NCBI GenBank assembly: GCA_035288225.1
Contig: DATEAT010000007.1
Location: 1 to 64,000 of the forward strand
DNA from: RBG-16-64-43 sp035288225
GTDB taxonomy: Bacteria; Chloroflexota; Anaerolineae; Anaerolineales; RBG-16-64-43
Length of the DNA: 64,000 nt
Direction: 5' to 3'
Shown: positions 55,267 through 63,334 of the stretch, one piece after another
Numbering within the stretch: the first letter of the stretch is position 1
Layout: every line of letters starts with the position of its first letter
Translations under genes and position numbers: made by a program
The notes under the pieces: model-generated
What the model saw: the letters and a program-made list of their open reading frames with translations, nothing else
What the model was told of the DNA's origin: nothing
Databases searched by the model: none

Positions 55267-56010
55267 ATGGAAAACCTGCTGCTCGTTGAAGACAGCCCCA
55301 ACCTGCGCTCGGCGCTGCGTGAGGGGCTGGAACAAACCGGCGAAGTGCACGTCGTCCACGACGGGCCCAGCGGCGAAGAGGCACTCGAGTACTGTTTGAG
55401 CCACGAGCCGCCCTCGGCCGTGCTCATGGACGTGCAACTGGCCGGCCCCATGAACGGCATCGAAGCCGCGGTTTCGTTGCGGCGCGAGTTTCCCCGCCTG
55501 CCGGTTGTCTTCTATTCCATTCAGGACGACGAGACCTACTATCGCGCCTTCCGCACCGCCGGCATCCTCAGCCACTATGCCTATGTGCGCAAGTCGAACT
55601 ACCTCCTGCCGGCGATGATCGTTCCTCTTCTGCGCGATGCGATCGCCGGCCGAAGCTTCATCGACCCGGAGATCGAGAGCCGGGTGGAAGAGGTTCGCCA
55701 CAAGGATGCGAACTCGCCGATGGCGCTGCTCGAACCGACCGAACAGGTGGTGGCGCGCATGCTGGCCGAGGGGCTGAGCAACGAGCAGATTGCGGCGCGG
55801 TTGGGCTTCCGGGATAAGCGCACCATTAGCCGCATGAACGGGCAGATCTACGCCGCCTGGGGGCTCAGCCAGACGCCCGTCGATGAGAAGGTGGCCCGCA
55901 CACGCGCCGCGCTCATTGTGCGCGAGGGGCGGCTGCTCACCTGGGATGAGGACGGCACGCCTCGCGCGATGGATGCACAGGGACGATGGGTGATGCACAA
56001 ATCCTCATGA
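55267..56010 (+). CDS. NarL/LuxR-type response regulator
   Basis: 247 residues. Receiver domain (ENLLLVEDSPNLRSAL; phospho-acceptor Asp55 in LMDVQLAG; Lys near KSNYLLP) followed by a LuxR-like HTH (about residues 160-205: LEPTEQVVARMLAEGLSNEQIAARLGF) and a C-terminal tail. The HTH is not the perfect NarL consensus: KRTISRMNGQIY stands where the recognition helix usually is. ATG 55267 has GGAGGC upstream. It is paired with the kinase at 56007 through a 4-nt overlap. Confidence 0.87.
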   Translation: MENLLLVEDSPNLRSALREGLEQTGEVHVVHDGPSGEEALEYCLSHEPPSAVLMDVQLAGPMNGIEAAVSLRREFPRLPVVFYSIQDDETYYRAFRTAGILSHYAYVRKSNYLLPAMIVPLLRDAIAGRSFIDPEIESRVEEVRHKDANSPMALLEPTEQVVARMLAEGLSNEQIAARLGFRDKRTISRMNGQIYAAWGLSQTPVDEKVARTRAALIVREGRLLTWDEDGTPRAMDAQGRWVMHKSS

Positions 56011-58148
56011 GCGGCAACTGGCTCCTCGACGGAGCGATACTCTCCATCTCGCTCTTCAACACCATCACGCTTCTGTGGCTGGCGTTCACCGTGCTGCTCA
56101 ATGCGCAGCGCCGCACCTGGGGCGTGTGGCTGATCGGCCTGGGCCTGGCAGCCGGCGCGTTCTTCTTCGTGAGCCACGGGGTCATCGCCAGCCGCGGGCT
56201 GGAAGGCGATCTGGCCGCGCGTGATACGTGGTGGCATCTGGGCTGGGCGCCGGTGGCCGTCGCCCCCCTCTCGTGGTACGTCGCCATGCTGTGGTACTCC
56301 GGCTTGTGGGAGAAGCCCGCCGAGGCCCTGGCCGCCTGGCGTGGGTTGCGCCGCTGGCACAGCCTCGGCCTGCTGCTGGCGGGTGTGGGCTGCGCCCTTG
56401 TCCTGGTGCTGCTCGTGCGCTCCAACCCGCTGCCCAACTACGCCGGGCTGAGCCAAGTGCATCTCTTGCCCGCGCTCTCACTGGCCGGCGTGCCGCTCCT
56501 GGTATGGACCTACGCCGCCTACATGGCCGCCTGCATTCTGCTTGCCCTGGATGCGCTGCGCCGGCCGGGGCCCACCCGGCGCGTGATGGGCCAGCAGGCA
56601 CGCCACCGCGCACGACCATGGCTGGTGGCCACCTCGCTCACGCTGCTCTCGGTGAGCCTGCTGGTCACCTGGGCCATGCTCGCCATCGTGCGCCACGTCG
56701 AAACGCCCGGCGGCCCGCCCGAGGGGCTGGCCCTGCTCGTTGCTCGCTTCGACCTGGGCATAGCCTTTCTGCTCGGCTACGCTGTGACGCTGCTCGGCCA
56801 GGCCATCACCTCTTACGAAGTGTTCACCGGCAAAGCCCTGCCGCGCAACGTCATGCGCCGTCAGTGGTACCTCTTGCTCATGATGGGCGCCGTGTTTGCG
56901 CTCACGCTGGGTTTTGCCGTCGCCTTAAGGTTGCCTTCCATCTACACAGCTCTCGCCGGGGCCGCGCTCGCGGTGGTTTTGTACGCGCTGCTCACCTGGC
57001 GCACCTTCGTCGAGCGCGAGGCACTCATCCACCGCCTGCGTCCTTTCCTCTCCAGCCCGCGGGTTATCGAGCGCCTGCTGCATGAGGGCGCCGCCGGCTC
57101 GGCACAGCGCGAACTGGCCGAACCATTCCGCGCGCTGTGCCAGGAAGTGCTCGACACGCGGCAAGCCTATCTCTTCGCCGCCGGGCCGTTGGCAAACTTC
57201 GCCGGCGAGATGTTCACCTTTCCGCCGGCCGCCACAGCATTGCCGGCCGGCACCACACGCCAACTCGAAGCGCAGGCGGCTGCGTTGGGGTCGAGCGCGC
57301 TATACCTGCCGCTCGACCCGTTGCGTGCCTCCGGTTGCGAGTGGGCCATCCCTTTGTGGAGCGAGGGCGGCCTGGCCGGGCTGCTGGTGCTGGGGGCGAG
57401 GACGAATGGCGCACCCTACACGCAGGAGGAATTCGAGGCGGCGCGCGCGGCGGCCGAGCGCCTGCTCGACACGCGGGCCACGGCCACGATGGCCGAGCGC
57501 CTGATGGCCCTGCAACGTGAACGCCTTGCGGAAGTGCAGGTGATCGATCAGCGCACGCGCCAGGCACTCCACGACGACGTCTTGCCGGAGTTGCACACCG
57601 CCATCCTGTTGCTCAGCGCACCCGCGGCCGCCTCGCCGGCCTCGGCCGAGGTGGTGCGGCTTCTGGGTGATACTCACCGCCGCCTGTCGCAAGTCATCCG
57701 CGAGATTCCCGTGTCGAGCATGGTGGAAGTGCGCCGCCTAGGGCTGTTCGGCGCGCTGCGCAGAGCGGCCGAGCTCGAACTGGGCGATTCATTTGCCGGG
57801 ATTGAATGGGCCATCAGCAGGGAGGCCGAAGCGCGCAGCCGTGAGCTGGCGCCGGTGGTGACCGAGGTGCTCTTCCTGGCGGCGCGCGAGGCCATGCGTA
57901 ACGCGGCCCATCACGGTCGCGGCCGCGATGCCGTGCGCCCGCTCACCCTGCGTATGGCCGCCGAAGCAGGGCCAGGCCTGACTTTGAGCGTTGCCGATGA
58001 CGGCGTGGGGCTGGAGGGCGCAGCGCATCCCCCCGACGCGGGCCATGGGTTGGCGCTGCACTCAACCCTTATGGCCATCGTCGGCGGAACGCTCGACGTT
58101 GACTCCTCCGCGGCCGGCACGTCCGTACGGTTGCACCTTCCCCGCTGA
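56007..58148 (+). CDS. Membrane sensor histidine kinase (NarX/HisKA_3-like)
   Basis: About 713 residues. Eight or nine membrane segments (to about residue 330), a GAF-like domain with weak conservation, then a HisKA_3-like dimerisation segment (RTRQALHDDVLPELHTAILLL, phospho-His in ALHDD) and an HATPase_c domain (LFLAAREAMRNAAHHG, VADDGVGLEG, GHGLALHSTLMAIVGG). It partners the response regulator. The start 56007 is chosen for the 4-nt ATGA overlap; 55986 is a longer alternative. The signal is unknown. Confidence 0.85.
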   Translation: MSGNWLLDGAILSISLFNTITLLWLAFTVLLNAQRRTWGVWLIGLGLAAGAFFFVSHGVIASRGLEGDLAARDTWWHLGWAPVAVAPLSWYVAMLWYSGLWEKPAEALAAWRGLRRWHSLGLLLAGVGCALVLVLLVRSNPLPNYAGLSQVHLLPALSLAGVPLLVWTYAAYMAACILLALDALRRPGPTRRVMGQQARHRARPWLVATSLTLLSVSLLVTWAMLAIVRHVETPGGPPEGLALLVARFDLGIAFLLGYAVTLLGQAITSYEVFTGKALPRNVMRRQWYLLLMMGAVFALTLGFAVALRLPSIYTALAGAALAVVLYALLTWRTFVEREALIHRLRPFLSSPRVIERLLHEGAAGSAQRELAEPFRALCQEVLDTRQAYLFAAGPLANFAGEMFTFPPAATALPAGTTRQLEAQAAALGSSALYLPLDPLRASGCEWAIPLWSEGGLAGLLVLGARTNGAPYTQEEFEAARAAAERLLDTRATATMAERLMALQRERLAEVQVIDQRTRQALHDDVLPELHTAILLLSAPAAASPASAEVVRLLGDTHRRLSQVIREIPVSSMVEVRRLGLFGALRRAAELELGDSFAGIEWAISREAEARSRELAPVVTEVLFLAAREAMRNAAHHGRGRDAVRPLTLRMAAEAGPGLTLSVADDGVGLEGAAHPPDAGHGLALHSTLMAIVGGTLDVDSSAAGTSVRLHLPR

Positions 58149-58213
58149 AGCGCAGCCCGCCCGTTTCGTGCGCCGCTTTTCACTGCCCCGACGCGCGCTT
58201 CCGATGAGGGCAC

Positions 58214-58222
58214 TGCTATAAT
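58214..58222 (+). promoter_or_regulatory. Extended -10 promoter giving a leaderless mRNA
   Basis: TGCTATAAT ends 6 nt before the ATG at 58229. The predicted transcription start coincides with the start codon, so this message is probably leaderless. There is no clear -35. Confidence 0.55.
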
Positions 58223-58228
58223 CACGGC

Positions 58229-58774
58229 ATGAGCCAGCCCACGCCTTCCACCTCACCCGGCGGCACCCCGGCTTATCGTGATCTGCTGACAAGCTCGTTG
58301 TTGATGGGTCTGGGGGGCTGGGCGCTCATTGCCGCGCTCGTCTTTCTCGTCTCGCCCACCCTCGGCCCGCGCTGGGCGTTCTTCTTCGCACTCTTCATCG
58401 CCCTGGTGGGCACCTCCACTCCGCTGCTGTGGTACCTCAATCGCCGTTTCTCGCCCGATCCATTCCCAAGCCCAGGCGTGCTATGGCGCGAGGCCGTGGA
58501 AGTCGGCGTCTGGGGGTTGTTCCTTGTTTGGCTGCGCGTCGGGCGCCTGCTCACCCCCTTTGCCGCATGGACGCTGACTGGCGCTGTCTTCGCCGTGGAG
58601 CTCCTGCTGCGGCTGTACGAGCGCAGCCGATGGGCGCCATCGACCTCCGTGCGTTCGCCCGCGGCCCCTGTGGAGGCAACGCCCCCGGCCGAGGCAGCCG
58701 AGCCGCCGACGGCATCGCTCGTCACGCCTCCTTTCATCGATGATGAGTTGGATTCGGACGATCCGCCCGCATGA
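58229..58774 (+). CDS. Small membrane protein upstream of selA
   Basis: 181 residues. A Pro/Ser N-terminus, two hydrophobic helices (about residues 22-70), a third and fourth near 88-130, then an acidic Pro-rich C-terminus (DDELDSDDPPA). No family is recognised. It overlaps selA by 4 nt (ATGA), so it is translationally coupled to selA; the promoter directly upstream would drive both. No known role in selenium metabolism. Confidence 0.7.
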   Translation: MSQPTPSTSPGGTPAYRDLLTSSLLMGLGGWALIAALVFLVSPTLGPRWAFFFALFIALVGTSTPLLWYLNRRFSPDPFPSPGVLWREAVEVGVWGLFLVWLRVGRLLTPFAAWTLTGAVFAVELLLRLYERSRWAPSTSVRSPAAPVEATPPAEAAEPPTASLVTPPFIDDELDSDDPPA

Positions 58775-60150
58775 GCCTGCGCGAGCTTCCCTCGGTTGAT
58801 GTGCTTCTACAGCAGCCCCACACGCGCCGCCTGACCGAGGCCTACGGGCGCGATCTCACCCTGGATGCGTTGCGCAGCGCGCTGCAAGGCGCGCGGGATG
58901 CCGTACGCGCCGGGCAACCCGTTCCATCGGCCGAGGTGCTCCTCGAAAGCGCACAGCGGAACCTGGCCGAGTGGACCGCTCCCAGCCTGGTGCCGGTGAT
59001 CAATGCCACCGGCGTCATCCTGCACACCAACCTCGGCCGCGCGCCGCTCAGCGCCTCCGCCCTGCGCGCCATGCTGCAGGTGGCACAGGGCTACGCCACC
59101 CTCGAATACGACCTGCCCTCCGGCCAGCGCGGCACGCGCACGGCGCATGCCGAACGATTGCTCACCCGCCTCACCGGCGCTGAAGCCGCACTGGTCGTCA
59201 ACAACAATGCCGGGGCCGTCCTGCTCGCGCTCACTGCCCTCGCCAAGGGGCGCGAGGTGATCATTGCCCGCTCGCAGCTGGTCGAGGTTGGCGGGGGGTT
59301 CCGCATCCCGGACGTCATGCGCCAGTCGGGCGCGCGCCTGGTCGAGGTGGGTACAAGCAATCGCACGCACCCGGCCGACTTCAAAGAAGCACTCGGCGCG
59401 CGCACAGCAATGCTGCTGCGTGCGCACCATTCGAACTTCCGCCTGGTCGGGTTCACGAGTGAGCCGACACTGGCCGAGATGGCGGAGGTGGCGGCGGCAC
59501 ATCAGGTGCCTGTGGTGGACGACCTGGGCTCGGGTGCGCTGCTCGATACCGCGGCCTTCGGATTGGGCCACGAACCCATGGTCCAGGAATCGCTCGCGGC
59601 GGGCGCGGCGCTGGTGATGTTCTCGGGCGATAAACTGCTGGGCGGCCCGCAAGCTGGAATCCTGGTCGGGCACGAGGCGTTGATGGCACGCCTGCGCAAG
59701 CATCCGCTGGCGCGCGCGCTGCGCGCCGACAAGTTGTGCCTGGCGGCGCTGGAAGCCACGCTGCTCCACTATGCCCGCGGCGAGGCCCTTCAGGCGCTGC
59801 CCGTGTGGCAGATGATCGCCGCGCCGCTCACCACGCTGCGCGTGCGCGCCGAGCGCTGGGCGGCCGAGCTCGGACAGGGACAGGCGATCGAGAGCCGCTC
59901 CACCGTGGGCGGTGGCAGCCTGCCCGAAGAAACGCTGCCCACCTGGGCGCTGGCCCTTACGCTGCCCAAGCCGCAGACGGTGCTCGCGCGCCTTCGCCAG
60001 GCGAGCCCGCCGATCATCGCCCGCGTGGAGGAGCAGCGCGTGCTGCTCGACCCGCGCACCGTTTTGCCGGATCAGGATGAGATGCTCCTGCGCCAGCTGG
60101 CCGAGGTGCTCGCGGCCTCCACGACTACACAGACAGGGAAGGCGTCATGA
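58771..60150 (+). CDS. selA: L-seryl-tRNA(Sec) selenium transferase
   Basis: 459 residues. A PLP-dependent enzyme that converts Ser-tRNA(Sec) to Sec-tRNA(Sec) using selenophosphate. Motifs: VINATGVILHTNLGRAPLS, VNNNAGAVLLAL, REVIIARSQLVEVGGGFRIP, and the PLP lysine Lys288 in FSGDKLLGGPQAG. The length matches bacterial SelA. This is the only sel gene in the window; selB, selC and selD are not seen. It makes the in-frame TGA codons of the two hdrA genes functionally interpretable. It overlaps the next gene by 4 nt. Confidence 0.96.
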   Translation: MSLRELPSVDVLLQQPHTRRLTEAYGRDLTLDALRSALQGARDAVRAGQPVPSAEVLLESAQRNLAEWTAPSLVPVINATGVILHTNLGRAPLSASALRAMLQVAQGYATLEYDLPSGQRGTRTAHAERLLTRLTGAEAALVVNNNAGAVLLALTALAKGREVIIARSQLVEVGGGFRIPDVMRQSGARLVEVGTSNRTHPADFKEALGARTAMLLRAHHSNFRLVGFTSEPTLAEMAEVAAAHQVPVVDDLGSGALLDTAAFGLGHEPMVQESLAAGAALVMFSGDKLLGGPQAGILVGHEALMARLRKHPLARALRADKLCLAALEATLLHYARGEALQALPVWQMIAAPLTTLRVRAERWAAELGQGQAIESRSTVGGGSLPEETLPTWALALTLPKPQTVLARLRQASPPIIARVEEQRVLLDPRTVLPDQDEMLLRQLAEVLAASTTTQTGKAS

Positions 60151-61484
60151 AATCGGACCTCGATCGGTTGATGGGCGAACGCAACCTCGACGGCCTGTGG
60201 GTCACCGGCCCGGGATTGCACAACCCGGCCATGAGCTATTTCACCGGCCTCGCGCATCTCACCCGCGCCGACCTGGTGAAGCCGCGCGGGCAGGAACCCG
60301 TGCTCTACTACTTCGCGATGGAACGCGACAACGCGATAGCCACCGGGCTGCGCACCAAGAATATCAACGACTACGACCCGCTGCGCCTGCTGCGCGAGGC
60401 GCGCGGCAACCGGGCGCGCGCCATGGCCGCTCGACTTAAGCTCAGTTTTGAAGATCTCGGCTTGCGCGGGCGGGTCGGCGTCTACGGCACGGTGGATGCT
60501 GCGCTGCCATTGGCCGTGGCGAAGGAATTACATTCGCACATGCCCGAGGTGACGCTGGTCGGCGAGGGTGAAGACACGCTGCTCATCGCCGCGCGCGCCA
60601 CCAAGGACGAGGCGGAGATCGAGCGCATCCGCCAGGTGGGGCGCGCCACAACCGCCGTCATGGCGCGCACCGCCGAATACCTCACCACGCGCCGCGTGCG
60701 CGGGGATATGCTCCTTCGCGAAGACGGCCAGGTGCTGGCCGTGCGCGATGTCAAGGCGCGCATCAAGGCCTGGTGTATGGAACTCGGTCTGGAAGACAGC
60801 GAAGGAGTCATTTTCGCCATCGGGCGCGACGGCGGCGTACCACACTCCAGCGGCAAGCCGGACGATCCGATTCGCACCGGCCAGCCGATCGTGTTCGACT
60901 TCTTCCCGCAGGAGAGTGGCGGGGGCTACTTCTACGACATCACCCGCACCTGGTGCCTGGATCATGCGCCGCAGGAGGTCGAAGAACTCTACCGGCAGGT
61001 GCAGGGCGCCTATCAACTGGCACTCGACAGCTTCACACCCGGCATGCTGTGCCGGTTTGCCCAGCGCCGTGTGTGCGAGTACTTCGAAGCCCTGGGACAC
61101 CCGACCTTGCTCAGCAACACGACGACCGAGGTGGGTTATGTGCATACACTGGGGCACGGGGTCGGGCTGAACATTCACGAGAGCCCGGCCTTCGCCGACA
61201 TCGAGCAGAACAACGACCGGCTCGAGCCGGGTATGGTTTTCACCCTCGAGCCAGGGTTGTACTACCCGGAGCGTGGAATGGGCGTGCGCCTGGAGGACAC
61301 TTTGGTCATCGGACGCGACGCGCAGATCGAGGTGCTGGCGGAGTATCCGATGGACTTGGTGCTGCCGATGCGCAAAGCTGTGCGGGCGGGCGCCTCGCGC
61401 GCCAAGCCTGCCAAGCCTCCCTCGGCCAAGCCCGCCCGCACGATCAAACGCGCAACCGGGCGCGCCAAACCACGCCGCCGCTGA
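60147..61484 (+). CDS. M24 family metallopeptidase (Xaa-Pro aminopeptidase-like)
   Basis: 445 residues. An N-terminal creatinase-like domain (residues 1-150) and a C-terminal pita-bread fold with metal-ligand motifs IVFDFFPQESGGGYFYDITRTW, TLGHGVGLNIHESP and MVFTLEPGLYYPERGMGVRLED. The last 40 residues are basic and Lys/Ala/Pro-rich (AKPAKPPSAKPART), possibly nucleic-acid-binding. The cleavage preference is unknown. It overlaps selA by 4 nt; the coupling looks positional rather than functional. Confidence 0.88.
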   Translation: MKSDLDRLMGERNLDGLWVTGPGLHNPAMSYFTGLAHLTRADLVKPRGQEPVLYYFAMERDNAIATGLRTKNINDYDPLRLLREARGNRARAMAARLKLSFEDLGLRGRVGVYGTVDAALPLAVAKELHSHMPEVTLVGEGEDTLLIAARATKDEAEIERIRQVGRATTAVMARTAEYLTTRRVRGDMLLREDGQVLAVRDVKARIKAWCMELGLEDSEGVIFAIGRDGGVPHSSGKPDDPIRTGQPIVFDFFPQESGGGYFYDITRTWCLDHAPQEVEELYRQVQGAYQLALDSFTPGMLCRFAQRRVCEYFEALGHPTLLSNTTTEVGYVHTLGHGVGLNIHESPAFADIEQNNDRLEPGMVFTLEPGLYYPERGMGVRLEDTLVIGRDAQIEVLAEYPMDLVLPMRKAVRAGASRAKPAKPPSAKPARTIKRATGRAKPRRR

Positions 61485-61510
61485 TCCCCTGCGCCGAATG
61501 AGTGCCGCCG

Positions 61511-62581
61511 ATGCCTGAGAAGAAGAGCAAAGGAAGACCTGACCCCGTCCGTGTGCTGGGCATCGAAACCTCGTGCGACGAGACCGCGGCTGCGGTCGTC
61601 GAGGACGGTCGCATCATCCATTCCAACATCATCGCCTCCCAGGTTGAACTGCACGCGCCCTACGGAGGCGTCTTCCCCGAAGTCGCTGCGCGCCGTCACA
61701 TCGAGGTCATCGGGCCGGTCATCACACAGGCGCTGAGCCAGGCCCACATTGGCGTGAGCGACCTGGATGCCATTGCCGCCACGCGCGGCCCGGGCCTGGC
61801 CGGGTCGTTGGTCATCGGGCTGAACGCGGCCAAAGGCCTGGCGCTGGCCGCCGGGCTGCCGCTGATCGGAGTCAACCATCTCGAGGCGCATCTCTATTCG
61901 CTCTTGCTCCTCGACGACACCCATCCGGTGACCTTCCCGGTGGTGTGCCTGATCGTGTCGGGCGGGCATACCGAGATCATCCTCATGCTCGATCACGGCC
62001 GCTACCGCCGATTGGGCGCGACCCTGGATGATGCGGCCGGAGAGGCTTTCGACAAGGTGGCTCGCCTGCTGGGCCTGCCTTATCCCGGCGGCCCGGTCAT
62101 CGAACAGGTGGCGCGCAACGGGCGGGCCGAAGCCTACCGCTTCCCGCGCGCCTGGTTGGAGGGAACTTATGACTTCAGCTTCAGCGGCCTAAAGACCGCC
62201 GTGCTGCGTGTGGTGCGCAAGCTGCAACCCGAACTGAAGGCAGGCCTCGAGCCGCCGCGGGCCGGGTTGCCCATCCCCGATCTGGCGGCGTCCTTCCAGG
62301 CCGCCGTGGTGGACGTGCTGGTGACCAAGGCGGTGCAAGCGGTGAAAGAGTTCGAAGCGACGCAGCTCTTCGTGGCGGGCGGGGTCTCGGCCAACGTCGC
62401 CTTGCGCGAGGCGCTGCGCGCCGCTTCGCCTTGCCCGGTGCGCACTCCCACGCCCGATCTGTGCACCGACAATGCCGCGATGATTGCCGCCGCCGGCACA
62501 GCGCGCTTCCTCGCCGGGCAACGCGATTCCATGGATATCGACGTTTTGCCTGGGTGGACGCTGGAGACTCTCAGTGGGTAA
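61511..62581 (+). CDS. tsaD: tRNA N6-adenosine threonylcarbamoyltransferase
   Basis: 356 residues. It transfers the threonylcarbamoyl group to A37 of ANN-decoding tRNAs. Motifs: VLGIETSCDETAAAVVEDG (phosphate loop), GVNHLEAHLYS (iron ligands His), LIVSGGHTEIILM, GAAGEAFDK-like (DAAGEAFDKVARLLG) and FVAGGVSANVALRE. A 10-residue basic N-terminal tail precedes the conserved start; GTG 61502 would add three residues. It is the last gene of the selA-M24-tsaD run. Confidence 0.95.
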   Translation: MPEKKSKGRPDPVRVLGIETSCDETAAAVVEDGRIIHSNIIASQVELHAPYGGVFPEVAARRHIEVIGPVITQALSQAHIGVSDLDAIAATRGPGLAGSLVIGLNAAKGLALAAGLPLIGVNHLEAHLYSLLLLDDTHPVTFPVVCLIVSGGHTEIILMLDHGRYRRLGATLDDAAGEAFDKVARLLGLPYPGGPVIEQVARNGRAEAYRFPRAWLEGTYDFSFSGLKTAVLRVVRKLQPELKAGLEPPRAGLPIPDLAASFQAAVVDVLVTKAVQAVKEFEATQLFVAGGVSANVALREALRAASPCPVRTPTPDLCTDNAAMIAAAGTARFLAGQRDSMDIDVLPGWTLETLSG

Positions 62582-62599
62582 GACGTAGGGCGATCGGCA

Positions 62600-62628
62600 T
62601 TGACACGCCCTGCGCGAGGTTTTATACT
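62600..62628 (+). promoter_or_regulatory. Consensus sigma-70 promoter of the SWIM-protein gene
   Basis: TTGACA (62600-62605) and TATACT (62623-62628) are exactly 17 nt apart. This is one of the two strongest promoters in the window. The predicted start is near 62635. Confidence 0.85.
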
Positions 62629-62662
62629 TGAGAGGCAAGCTGGAACGAGGAGGAAAACCGCC

Positions 62663-62701
62663 ATGAGCGGTCTGGCACACGGCACGAGGCTCACCGGCTG
62701 A
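62663..62701 (+). CDS. 12-codon leader peptide ORF
   Basis: ATG at 62663 encodes MSGLAHGTRLTG and stops at 62701, just before a terminator. GAGGAGG lies 8-14 nt upstream, a strong ribosome site. The start codon lies in the loop of a small hairpin (ACCGC/GCGGT, 62657-62671). The composition (Gly, Leu, Ala, Arg, Thr) shows no run of a regulatory amino acid, so classical amino-acid attenuation is not obvious. It may instead be a translated leader or a chance ORF in an sRNA. Confidence 0.45.
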   Translation: MSGLAHGTRLTG

Positions 62702-62703
62702 CG

Positions 62704-62738
62704 AGGCACCGGGTCTCCCCGCGTGCCTTTTTGTTTCT
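62704..62738 (+). terminator. Leader terminator/attenuator before the SWIM gene
   Basis: AGGCAC-CGGG pairs with CCCG-C-GTGCCT (one bulged C) around TCTC, followed by TTTTTGTTTCTT. It is a textbook intrinsic terminator between a strong promoter and its gene. GTGCC can also pair with earlier GGCAC copies at 62673 and 62681, offering possible antiterminator forms. Confidence 0.75.
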
Positions 62739-62762
62739 TATCACCTTCCAAGGAGCCCGCGA

Positions 62763-63005
62763 ATGGACTATGGGATGATCGGCAAGATCGACAAGGCCAA
62801 GCGTTACGCCCAGGAGCCAGAGCGGTTCCACTTCGACGCCTTTGCACTAGTATTCCACGGCGATAACAACGATCACAAGCTGAGCTATGCGCAGGGCAAA
62901 TGGGATTGCGATTGTGAGTTCTTCAAACGGCGCGGCGTGTGCAGCCACACCATGGCGCTGGAACGCATGCTGGAGAAGATGCTGGCGGTGAAGGAAGCCG
63001 TTTAG
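62763..63005 (+). CDS. SWIM-type zinc-finger microprotein
   Basis: 80 residues. The C-terminal half carries a SWIM motif CDCEFFKRRGVCSH (CxC-x8-CxH), which binds zinc and usually contacts DNA or protein. The N-terminus (MDYGMIGKIDKAKRYAQEPERF) is amphipathic; LERMLEKMLAVKEA forms a C-terminal helix. It is far smaller than SWI/SNF SWIM proteins. AAGGAG lies 10-15 nt upstream. It is under a strong promoter and a leader terminator, so its level is probably regulated. The function is unknown. Confidence 0.82.
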   Translation: MDYGMIGKIDKAKRYAQEPERFHFDAFALVFHGDNNDHKLSYAQGKWDCDCEFFKRRGVCSHTMALERMLEKMLAVKEAV

Positions 63006-63095
63006 CCGCGGCACTCGCGGGGCCGCCGACCTCGGTGCGCCTGCGCGCCGCTTGCGGGCGGCGTGTGCCTACGAACGTAAAGCATTCGTGAATCA

Positions 63096-63131
63096 AAGGA
63101 CGAACGCCGACGGCGTTCGTCCTTCTTCTTT
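63096..63131 (+). terminator. Intrinsic terminator after the SWIM-protein gene
   Basis: An 11-bp stem GGACGAACGCC / GGCGTTCGTCC with a GAC loop, followed by TTCTTCTTT. A strong U-tract is present. Confidence 0.85.
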
Positions 63132-63163
63132 GTGGATGTGCTGCACGCCGATCCCGGCGCGGG

Positions 63164-63325
63164 CTACTTCTTCTCCCCCCGTTCGACCTCAGCCAGCCAA
63201 CGTTCCTCGCGCGCCAGCGCGCGCCAGCGCACCATCAGGCTGATCACATACAGCAGCAGCCCGCCCAGGATGACGGTGTAGCCCGCAATCAAGTAGGCTC
63301 GGGTGTCGGGAATCGTTTCAATCAT
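63164..63325 (-). CDS. ccmD: CcmD-like small membrane protein
   Basis: 53 residues, found by direct reading. MIETIPDTRAYLIAGYTV followed by one membrane helix (ILGGLLLYVISLMVRW) and a charged coiled C-terminus (ALAREERWLAEVERGEKK). The size and topology, with charged C-terminal tail, match CcmD, which holds the CcmABC heme exporter together. GAGGAGG lies 5-11 nt before the ATG, 9 nt after the ccmC stop. Sequence conservation in CcmD is low, so the call rests on position. Confidence 0.75.
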   Translation of the reverse strand: MIETIPDTRAYLIAGYTVILGGLLLYVISLMVRWRALAREERWLAEVERGEKK

Positions 63326-63334
63326 TGCGCCTCC

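Noticed and set aside
62635..62738. SRP RNA or another known structural RNA after the consensus promoter
   Set aside because: None of the conserved SRP or 6S motifs are present; a leader/attenuator or unknown sRNA is all that can be supported.
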